Source: Oligoflexales bacterium
GTDB taxonomy: Bacteria > Bdellovibrionota_B > Oligoflexia > Oligoflexales > RGVZ01
Assembly (NCBI GenBank): GCA_947468665.1
Contig: CANILH010000010.1
Location: forward strand, 1 to 61,134
Direction: 5' to 3'
DNA: 61,134 nucleotides
In this document: positions 35,208 to 41,722 of the stretch, piece after piece
How the letters are laid out: each line of letters begins with the position of its first letter
Numbering within the stretch: the first letter of the stretch is position 1
Translations under genes and position numbers: made by a program
The notes under the pieces: generated by a model
Databases searched by the model: none
Told to the model about the DNA's origin: nothing
The model's input: the letters and a program-made list of their open reading frames with translations, nothing else

Positions 35208-35236
35208 AATGTACGGGTTGGGCTTTTTAAAGTCAA
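35208..35236 (-). promoter_or_regulatory. Sigma-70-type promoter of rnpB
   Basis: On the minus strand TTGACT (35236-35231) and TACATT (35213-35208) with a 17-base spacer. The predicted start, about 8 bases beyond the -10 box, coincides with the 5' end of the P1 helix at about 35199. Confidence 0.82.
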
Positions 35237-35271
35237 TAATAAAGTCAGTTATAAAGTCTATTAGAAAGAAT

Positions 35272-35598
35272 CTAAGGGGCCGGAGTGGAGAGAGTCAGTA
35301 TTTTACTGTAATCATCAGGGCTTACAGGATCCTCATGATTCGCCTTATTACGCGTTCTGGCGCCGCACTTTGAGCACGTGAAGATCAGGACGATTCCCTT
35401 TTTTGAGTCGAGCTCATAACCAGTGGCTTTTAACAGACCCTGGCACCGATTTGCCCGGTCGCCGGGATTCACGTCCACATGCTTGCTGGTCAGGCATTTA
35501 GGGCAATGATTGCGGCAGCCGCTTGATGCCGGAGGAACTTCCACACCGCAGTTCTCGCATATAAACGATTCATTGATATGTGTGAAGTTACCGGCCAT
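35272..35598 (-). CDS. RNHCP-domain zinc-binding protein
   Basis: 108 residues. It carries the family's name motif R-N-H-C-P-K-C-L followed by S-K-H-V-D, plus paired Cys motifs C-E-N-C and C-S-K-C, so it probably binds two zinc ions. The role of the family is unknown, though such proteins are likely to contact nucleic acid. It lies just upstream of rnpB, and divergent from the calcium-repeat lipoprotein across a 242-base region. Confidence 0.85.
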   Translation of the reverse strand: MAGNFTHINESFICENCGVEVPPASSGCRNHCPKCLTSKHVDVNPGDRANRCQGLLKATGYELDSKKGIVLIFTCSKCGARTRNKANHEDPVSPDDYSKILTLSTPAP

Positions 35599-35724
35599 CT
35601 AAGGGTAACGCGTCCTTTCGCTAGCATCCGTCCGCGGTGCAAAGAAGTAAGTCTCGTAGCATGGCAGATGGCATTAGGCAATAAATTCAAATATTTTCTG
35701 TTGATTTTGCAGATGAAATGGCCA

Positions 35725-35738
35725 AAAGTTCGAACTTT
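35725..35738. promoter_or_regulatory. 14-bp palindrome between divergent genes
   Basis: AAAGTTCGAACTTT, a perfect dyad in the intergenic region between the RNHCP gene and the lipoprotein at 35841, about 100 bases from the latter's start. It could be an operator. The remaining 35599-35840 sequence shows no gene. Confidence 0.4.
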
Positions 35739-35840
35739 GCCGACAAGCCTGCAACAGGATCCCCAAAAAAAGCCTTATGTTTTTTGTGAAGCTACCGAAA
35801 TCAAACGAAGGGAGCCATCGGATCGGCTCACAGGAGTATC

Positions 35841-37238
35841 ATGGGTACGCCATTTACAATTTTGTCGGTCGGGGTGGGACTCTCCATCGCGTTTTCCTCG
35901 TGCGGACACAAGTCCAGCGGTGAAGACGGGGGCGGCGCCGCCGGCGGCTCTACGTTCTCAACCAACTTGCAGAGCCTGACAGGGACAGTTACGAGTGAGT
36001 CTGGTACGCCAGCGCAGATGAAGGGTTGGGCTGCCGCCTTGATTGAGCGTGACAGCGGTGTTGCGCGTGTCGCTGACGCTGACGCGTCCGGTATTTTGAG
36101 ATGGAGTAAAGTTAGTTTTGACGCGGCGCAGACTGCCGTTCTTTTGTCGCCGGATTATCTTTTGCAAGCGGTTATGGCTATTCCGTCAACAAAGGGCAAT
36201 TCAGTAAAGCAATATTTTAAGATCGGTCGCACGTCACTTCCCCAGCTTGTTCAGAAGGGTTCAGGGCTCTCATTTCAAGGCACGACCGGTGTGACTGTCT
36301 ATGATTATTACGCGATCGATAGTGACGGCGATGGACTCCCTGACGGCGTAGGGTCTCTTGGTTTAAATCTTAGCTCTTTTAACCTGGCTGCTGTTGATAC
36401 GGATAGAGACGGTTTGGTCAACGAAATTGATGGTGATATTGATGGCGACGGGCTTGTCAACGCGCTTGATGATGATGACGATGGTGATGGCCCGCTTGAT
36501 GTTTTTGATACGGATTCGAATGGCAACGGAATCACAGATTCTCAAGAAACCAATAATGACGCCTATTATAACCAGGGCATTGAATATTTTGCCGTGCGGT
36601 ATGAGCAAGGCGTGAGCGCCAATAATATGGTGTTTGTTGTTAAGATCAGGAATGACTTGTCACCATCGCCTACAGCCGTGACAATTAAGGCTCCGACCAG
36701 TCTGACAGACGGCGCGACCACGATTGCTACGGACGGAACTACGTCGTCATGGGATCTTTCTCTTGCCGATGATGGGTCAAATTATGACGGCGCCGCGTCA
36801 GATTTAGTTTACGGGCGCAAAGTTCAGCTTGCTTCAGGCAAAGCTCCGAGGGTCCACCAGGTGCTATTCGCCCGGGTAACCTTTGGAACAGGCGACTCCG
36901 CTTTCACACTGGACTACCCCTGGATGATGCCGAACGTTACTATGAGCGCGATCACAACCTCATACACTTCATCTACAAGAGTCGTGACGTTAGCTGGCAA
37001 TCCTTATGGCACCGACACCCAGACTTTTGTCTGGAGCGTATCGATTACAAATGCGGCAGGTCTGAAAGTCTACGAGTCGACGGCGATTCCTGGAACTACC
37101 CGCACATTAACAATTCCCTCAAACATCATGGAATCAGGCGCAACGTATGCGTACGAGGCGGTTGCTCAGTCTCTGGCTAAAGTACCAGGCATTCCAACCC
37201 TGGCGGTTCGATCAGCCGCGGGAACTATCAGCAATTAA
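35841..37238 (+). CDS. Lipoprotein with thrombospondin type-3 calcium repeats
   Basis: 465 residues. Lipobox at F-S-S-Cys21. Residues about 155-240 contain five to six D-x-D-x-D-G-type loops (D-S-D-G-D-G-L-P-D, D-T-D-R-D-G-L, D-I-D-G-D-G-L, D-D-D-D-D-G-D-G), the thrombospondin type-3 pattern that binds many calcium ions and stiffens surface proteins. The C-terminal part (about 260-465) is Ser/Thr-rich beta sandwich, possibly Ig/FN3-like. GGAG lies 6 bases before the ATG. Probably surface or periplasmic; partner unknown. Confidence 0.75.
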   Translation: MGTPFTILSVGVGLSIAFSSCGHKSSGEDGGGAAGGSTFSTNLQSLTGTVTSESGTPAQMKGWAAALIERDSGVARVADADASGILRWSKVSFDAAQTAVLLSPDYLLQAVMAIPSTKGNSVKQYFKIGRTSLPQLVQKGSGLSFQGTTGVTVYDYYAIDSDGDGLPDGVGSLGLNLSSFNLAAVDTDRDGLVNEIDGDIDGDGLVNALDDDDDGDGPLDVFDTDSNGNGITDSQETNNDAYYNQGIEYFAVRYEQGVSANNMVFVVKIRNDLSPSPTAVTIKAPTSLTDGATTIATDGTTSSWDLSLADDGSNYDGAASDLVYGRKVQLASGKAPRVHQVLFARVTFGTGDSAFTLDYPWMMPNVTMSAITTSYTSSTRVVTLAGNPYGTDTQTFVWSVSITNAAGLKVYESTAIPGTTRTLTIPSNIMESGATYAYEAVAQSLAKVPGIPTLAVRSAAGTISN

Positions 37239-37312
37239 CAAGTCGTGACATAGCAAGACTTGATGTGTTAGCATCTGGGTGTGTATTTGTTACTCAAATG
37301 GGAGTTTAAGCG

Positions 37313-37474
37313 ATGCTGTTCAGCAAAGAGGATTTCAAGATTACTGACGTGGGCGACTTTGTGGAATTTCTTCCCATTTTTGTTTTTATCGCTTTAATCG
37401 CACCACTTGTTATCGCGGCTTATACTCTTGGATTTGTCCTTGATCAGACCGGCTGGCTTGAAACGTCGAGTTGA
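37313..37474 (+). CDS. 53-residue single-span membrane protein
   Basis: Open frame of 53 codons with GGGAG 8 bases before the ATG. The first 20 residues are acidic and polar; residues 21-43 form a hydrophobic span (F-V-F-I-A-L-I-A-P-L-V-I-A-A-Y); the tail is short. It overlaps the 3' end of ccmG by 65 bases on the opposite strand. It is too short for routine calling, but the ribosome site and clean membrane span support it. Function unknown. Confidence 0.6.
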   Translation: MLFSKEDFKITDVGDFVEFLPIFVFIALIAPLVIAAYTLGFVLDQTGWLETSS

Positions 37475-38036
37475 TTGACTCCAAAAGCTGGAGCGTTACC
37501 GGTCCGGCTTCCTTGTGGACGATTATTCCTTTTTCGTCGATGAAGAACGACTCAGGAACTCCGTAAACTCCATAATTAATACTAGTTTTGCCTGAAACAT
37601 CGAGAGCGATCGGGTACGTTTTCCCATGAGCTTTAGCGAATTCGCGGGCCGTTTCTGGCGTGTCCTGAATAGCGACGCCGAGAACGATAAGACCTTTTTC
37701 GCGGTAACGCTGCCAAAAGGCCTCCATTTGCATGGCTTCCTCACGGCAGCTGACGCACCAACTCGCCCAAAAATTCACGATGACCGGATGTCCGCGAAGG
37801 TCACTCAGACGTAGTTTGGTGCCATTCATTTTGGGAAGCCAGGACGCTCCCTCTAGAACCTCAACCTCAAAATCCTGGGCTGGTTTGCCGATCTGAGCCG
37901 AAGCGACAATCGATGGATTCAGCGAGAGACCCTTTAAGAGCACCGCAAAAACGCCTAAGGCGATCAAGGTAATGAAGGCTGTGATGATCCGGTGGCGACG
38001 AACTTTAGCCGCCTTCCCGTTTATTGCGCCTGTCAT
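37410..38036 (-). CDS. ccmG: CcmG/DsbE-type thiol-disulphide oxidoreductase
   Basis: 208 residues. An N-terminal anchor (residues 19-38) and a periplasmic thioredoxin fold with W-C-V-S-C (Cys94, Cys97) and the cis-Pro loop Y-G-V-Y-G-V-P-E-S-F-F-I-D. It reduces apocytochrome or CcmH cysteines for haem attachment. It overlaps ccmE by 4 bases. It is last in the ccmCDEG run; its 3' end overlaps a small gene on the other strand. Confidence 0.9.
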   Translation of the reverse strand: MTGAINGKAAKVRRHRIITAFITLIALGVFAVLLKGLSLNPSIVASAQIGKPAQDFEVEVLEGASWLPKMNGTKLRLSDLRGHPVIVNFWASWCVSCREEAMQMEAFWQRYREKGLIVLGVAIQDTPETAREFAKAHGKTYPIALDVSGKTSINYGVYGVPESFFIDEKGIIVHKEAGPVTLQLLESINSTFQASRSDQGQIQEYKPR

Positions 38037-38509
38037 GGCGTTGTTCCTGACTGATCTTTGAAGATGCTTTTCTCAAGGAGCTCTTTATTGACGTTACCCG
38101 CGTGATCACCGGGTTTTTTGTATTCCTCAGAGTGCTTCACCATAAGTTTGCGCGATGTCATTGAGTGGCCGTCAGCCGTGATTATTCCCTCAACAACAAC
38201 TCCCTGTCCCTCTTTAAACATGTCAGGAGGGGTTCCTTTGTGCTTAACCTGAATGTCGTGGCCCTTAAGGTCGGTGATCGTGAACCCGAGATCAAGGTTT
38301 TCTGCCTTCCAGGCGACGCTTCCAGGTACGACCATTCCGCCCACTTTAATGGTTTGCGAACTGATGCCAGCGGCCTTGGCCTGAGCCTCGTCGGGTGTGT
38401 AAAAATAAACGACGTTAGACGACAGCTGCGTCATGGCAATCGCTGTCACAGAGAGCGCGATGACGCCGATGCCGATCAGCCACTTTTTGGAATTGGAGCG
38501 ACGTTTCAT
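38033..38509 (-). CDS. ccmE: CcmE haem chaperone
   Basis: 158 residues. Membrane anchor at 9-28 and a periplasmic OB-fold. The covalent haem-binding His126 is in V-K-H-S-E-E-Y with Tyr130, matching the H-x3-Y consensus. F-Y-T-P-D-E and K-V-G-G-M-V-V-P-G-S-V are also typical. It receives haem from CcmABCD and passes it to the CcmF ligase. ATGA overlaps couple it to ccmD upstream and ccmG downstream. Confidence 0.94.
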   Translation of the reverse strand: MKRRSNSKKWLIGIGVIALSVTAIAMTQLSSNVVYFYTPDEAQAKAAGISSQTIKVGGMVVPGSVAWKAENLDLGFTITDLKGHDIQVKHKGTPPDMFKEGQGVVVEGIITADGHSMTSRKLMVKHSEEYKKPGDHAGNVNKELLEKSIFKDQSGTTP

Positions 38510-38667
38510 TTGCTGTTAGTCCTTTTTAACGCGTTCAAATAGCTCTCCACGCGCTTACGACCGCGGAAAAGCCAGAACGAATATCCAAATATAAATAAAA
38601 ACCCGAGAGCATAGGAGGCCCACATGTAGGGCATTGGATCTGTGGCCTCGCCAAACATATTATTCAT
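38506..38667 (-). CDS. ccmD: CcmD-like small membrane protein
   Basis: 53 residues, one membrane span (about residues 16-34, W-A-S-Y-A-L-G-F-L-F-I-F-G-Y) and a basic tail, the CcmD layout. M-W-A-S-Y is the conserved entry of the helix. It overlaps both ccmC (stop inside TCATGA) and ccmE (ATGA), so the four genes form one coupled unit. CcmD helps release haem-loaded CcmE. Confidence 0.88.
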   Translation of the reverse strand: MNNMFGEATDPMPYMWASYALGFLFIFGYSFWLFRGRKRVESYLNALKRTNSK

Positions 38668-39344
38668 GACATGCCTCCCAGGGAACGTTCCTCAAGTTCC
38701 TGTTCCAGCAATAACGTCTCGCGGCGTGAGAAAATCATGCAAAGCGAGGTCGCCGCCATGATGAAAATTCCTGCTAGCAGAACCTTCAGCATATCTGGAT
38801 CCATGGTTGATCCCCCCGAACGGAGAATGGTCTGAGGCTGGTGCAGGGTTCGCCACCAGGTCACGCTTTTGTAAATGATGGGCACGTCGGCCGCGATCAT
38901 AAGTCCCAGTATAGAGCAGCTTCTGGTTCGTGACGGTCCTTGTGGGATTGCTCCGTATAGCAAAAGCCAGCCACCGTACATAAGGCTCAGGAGAAACGTG
39001 GTGGTCAATCTTGCGTCCCAGGTCCACCAGGTTCCCCAGATGGGTTTGCCCCAGATGCTGCCGGTCGCGAGCGTCAGGATGGTAAATATAAGCCCTACTT
39101 CCGTCGAGGCTCTTGAGAGTTGTAGCCATTGCTCGCCTTTGGAGCGCAGAGCCATAATACTAGCCACAAGCAACACGCCGGCACTTAGAAAGGCGGCGAA
39201 GGCTGCCGGCACGTGAAGATAAATGATCCGGTAGGCCTCGCCCTGGGCCGCGTCAACCGGTACCCAGTACCAAGCCAGAAGCCACTGGCAAAAAAGCAGT
39301 GCCAGCAAAACTAGTAATAAACGCTGAGGCAACTGATTGTTCAT
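38664..39344 (-). CDS. ccmC: CcmC haem-handling membrane protein
   Basis: 226 residues with six membrane spans. The tryptophan-rich WWD motif is at 103-110 (W-G-T-W-W-T-W-D), with haem-ligand His44 in Y-L-H-V-P and a second His in T-L-H-Q-P-Q. It binds haem with CcmE. The ATG at 39344 is supported by GGGA 8 bases upstream and by homologue length; a frame 80 codons longer lacks support. First gene of ccmCDEG. Confidence 0.93.
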   Translation of the reverse strand: MNNQLPQRLLLVLLALLFCQWLLAWYWVPVDAAQGEAYRIIYLHVPAAFAAFLSAGVLLVASIMALRSKGEQWLQLSRASTEVGLIFTILTLATGSIWGKPIWGTWWTWDARLTTTFLLSLMYGGWLLLYGAIPQGPSRTRSCSILGLMIAADVPIIYKSVTWWRTLHQPQTILRSGGSTMDPDMLKVLLAGIFIMAATSLCMIFSRRETLLLEQELEERSLGGMS

Positions 39345-39561
39345 TTTTACATCCCAAGCTGTAAGGTCCTGAATATATCCAATTTTGGGACGGGTTGCAC
39401 TGCAAATGATGCCCTGGCGTTGCCGGAGTGCTCCGCTCAAACAGCCTGTGCTTATGGCTTGCCTCGAGAGCCTTGCTGGTGTTAGGTTTCCGGCCTTGTG
39501 CATAATAAGCGGGCAGGCCGTTGCCCCCAGCATTCGTCTCCACCAAAGAAGGGCGCCTCTC

Positions 39562-40671
39562 ATGAAACTGTTATTGAAGGTCATTGTTCTAAGTATCGCG
39601 ACATTCGTTTCTCAAGAGGGCTTTGCGGCTATTAAACCTCATGGCGCGACTCCTGAGGAGGCTGCCGCCGCACGCGAGACCAACAGCTCCCATCACCGCG
39701 AAGTAGACTTTTTTGAGGGCAATGGCTCGCCTCACCGCGCCCCCGATGTTAACGGAATTCGCGCGACTCATAGCCCTGTGCCGGATGATCATGAATTCGC
39801 CTATGTTCTTATGTCTGGGAGTGACGATGGCGTTCAGGAAATTAGGGACCTTCGCCGCTTGGTTGCCTCAAACCTGCCGGCAAATGTCAAACTCGTAATT
39901 CTGACCACTGTAGATTCGGCGGCATCAATTCGCAGCCGTTATGAGGCTTGGATCCCCGCGAATCGTTTAATTCTCGCGACCGACAACAGCAGTCACAATG
40001 AAAATGGTCTCTGGGCCCGCGATTCATTTCCGGTTCCGGTTCTGGACAATGAAACCAAAACCGCGACCCTGGTCGCGCACGACTACTTCCGGCCATTCGA
40101 CTCGTTTAAAGCGATTGCGAAAGCGGTTTCTGGCCAGATGGAACTCCGTTCCGAGGTTTTTGTGGGAGGCAATCTTTTAGCCGATAAAAAAGGTAATTGT
40201 TTCTCTGTCGATAGCGACCGCTTGTTTGATATGAGCCCCTCAGAAATTCAGGCTATTTACGGCTGTGCCTCGATCCATATGCTTGATCACGTTGCCGGTA
40301 TAGGCGATGTGGATGAAGTCATTAAGCCTCTTGGTGACAACACCATGCTCACAAACCAGGCTTCATACGTAGATCAGCTGAAAAGCCTCGGCTACAACGT
40401 CATTATGCTGCCAGACGCTGGTGGTGAATACCGTACTTACGCGAACACTCTCATTGTCGGTAAAACAGTATTTATGCCAGCCTTCGGCACGAACAAGGAT
40501 CAGGTCGCGACGAAGGTTTACGAGGATCTTGGTTACAAAGTGGTGCCCGTCCGCTCCAATTACATGTCAGACCAACTAAACGGATCCGTACACTGTCAGA
40601 CGATGGCTTATCCGGCGATCAAAAAGCAGGATCTTCTTCATGGACTGGGACTGCGCGAGTTAGCCGAGTAA
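39562..40671 (+). CDS. Exported agmatine/peptidylarginine deiminase-family enzyme
   Basis: 369 residues. A signal peptide (first ~22 residues, cleaved near G-F-A-A) precedes a guanidino-group-modifying fold. Catalytic features: G-L-W-A-R-D-S early, H-M-L-D-H-V with acidic residues in the middle, and Cys345 in S-V-H-C-Q-T-M near the end. The cytoplasmic agmatine deiminases lack the leader, so this enzyme is more like the secreted bacterial peptidylarginine deiminases, converting arginine side chains or free agmatine to citrulline-type products outside the cytoplasm. Which substrate is used is unclear. ATG 39562 was chosen because the signal peptide starts there. Its stop lies 13 bases from that of the next, opposing gene. 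Confidence 0.82.
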   Translation: MKLLLKVIVLSIATFVSQEGFAAIKPHGATPEEAAAARETNSSHHREVDFFEGNGSPHRAPDVNGIRATHSPVPDDHEFAYVLMSGSDDGVQEIRDLRRLVASNLPANVKLVILTTVDSAASIRSRYEAWIPANRLILATDNSSHNENGLWARDSFPVPVLDNETKTATLVAHDYFRPFDSFKAIAKAVSGQMELRSEVFVGGNLLADKKGNCFSVDSDRLFDMSPSEIQAIYGCASIHMLDHVAGIGDVDEVIKPLGDNTMLTNQASYVDQLKSLGYNVIMLPDAGGEYRTYANTLIVGKTVFMPAFGTNKDQVATKVYEDLGYKVVPVRSNYMSDQLNGSVHCQTMAYPAIKKQDLLHGLGLRELAE

Positions 40672-40684
40672 TCAGTTTTTTTAT

Positions 40685-41587
40685 TCAGTAGATCTCGCCG
40701 AGCATGCATCGGGCGGAGCCGCCCCCCAACGTCTCAATAGTTGGGAGTGGCGCGCAGATGAACTTGGCATCCTTCTCAAGCTCTGCTCTTTGGGCGGGTG
40801 TAAACGCGTTAAATGCCCGCTCTGAGCATACCCAGTATCTTTGACCATCAAGGGATTTGAGCTGGAGTAGGTTGCCACAGAAGTTTGATACCTGATCGAG
40901 AGTAATCTCAATGACTTTCTTGCCAGAACGCCCGAGCGCTGCCAACGCTTTGGCGCGCTCGGCAGGGTCTTTAATACTTTCCGAGCAAAGGATAGCCGTG
41001 TTTGTGCCGAGGGCCATCATGACGTTGGTGTGATAAAACGGCATGCCGCCGCTGTCGAACGCGGTGAACGTAACCATTGAGTAACCAGATTTTGTGGAGA
41101 AGTCAGCGATCACGTCCGGGTTTGTCCGCTGAGATAAGCACGCGTAGCCTTGTTTCGTTTTGTGATCGAGAATGAGACTTCCGGTTCCTTCAAGAAATTT
41201 GTTTGTCTTGATGTGATTCCGGAGGTCAATCATGGGTTTGCCCTTGGCAAAGGGGGCCAGCCAGTCTGGTTGGACCTCCCGCTGGCGGTTGGCTGCCTGC
41301 ATAGGAAAGAGAAACGTGTCGCCGTCTGGCAATATCGCGAACCAGTTGTTTGGAAATAAAGCGTCAGGTGTATTGGCGGTTTCCGGCTCATCGTAGACAG
41401 TCACCTGTATCCCGCGCGCCATGAGCTGCTGGCGAAGGCTCTCGAACTCTTCCCGGGCACGCTGGGCCGACTCAGTGATGGTCTGGCCGGTGCTGGCCTG
41501 AAACGCGTTAGTCGCGGCGGTTTCCTCGTTGCTGCGGAAGCTTCGCGGACGAACCATCATGACTTTGGTGGCGAGAATGGACTGCAT
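40685..41587 (-). CDS. ctlX: Amidinotransferase/CtlX-like cytoplasmic enzyme
   Basis: 300 residues, no signal peptide. Guanidino-modifying superfamily motifs: D-A-L-F-P-N-N-W-F, L-E-G-T-G-S-L-I-L-D, Y-H-T-N-V-M-M and the catalytic Cys294 in G-G-G-S-A-R-C-M-L-G-E. This combination matches the citrulline-utilisation CtlX family, thought to hydrolyse citrulline or related compounds. It faces the exported deiminase gene, so it may use the product of that enzyme. Confidence 0.82.
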   Translation of the reverse strand: MQSILATKVMMVRPRSFRSNEETAATNAFQASTGQTITESAQRAREEFESLRQQLMARGIQVTVYDEPETANTPDALFPNNWFAILPDGDTFLFPMQAANRQREVQPDWLAPFAKGKPMIDLRNHIKTNKFLEGTGSLILDHKTKQGYACLSQRTNPDVIADFSTKSGYSMVTFTAFDSGGMPFYHTNVMMALGTNTAILCSESIKDPAERAKALAALGRSGKKVIEITLDQVSNFCGNLLQLKSLDGQRYWVCSERAFNAFTPAQRAELEKDAKFICAPLPTIETLGGGSARCMLGEIY

Positions 41588-41646
41588 GGGAGACTCCGTA
41601 AAATATTAAGGAACCAGATATATACTTGAAATATCCAGACGTGAAA

Positions 41647-41667
41647 AGGGGGCTTAAGGCCCCCCCC
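41647..41667 (-). terminator. Rho-independent terminator of the large lipoprotein gene
   Basis: On the minus strand a GGGGG / CCCCC stem with a 7-base loop, then TTTTC, 56 bases after the stop codon. Confidence 0.75.
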
Positions 41668-41722
41668 ATCGCGTTGTCGCGAGCATGTTTCGTCAGTATC
41701 TCACGCCGTCAATGAGTCGGTA

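Noticed and set aside
39385..39561. Longer deiminase frame from 39385
   Set aside because: The signal peptide begins at 39562, and the upstream codons overlap the extended ccmC frame with no support.
39345..39584. Longer ccmC frame to 39584
   Set aside because: 80 extra codons with no membrane span or match; the CcmC start is clear at 39344.
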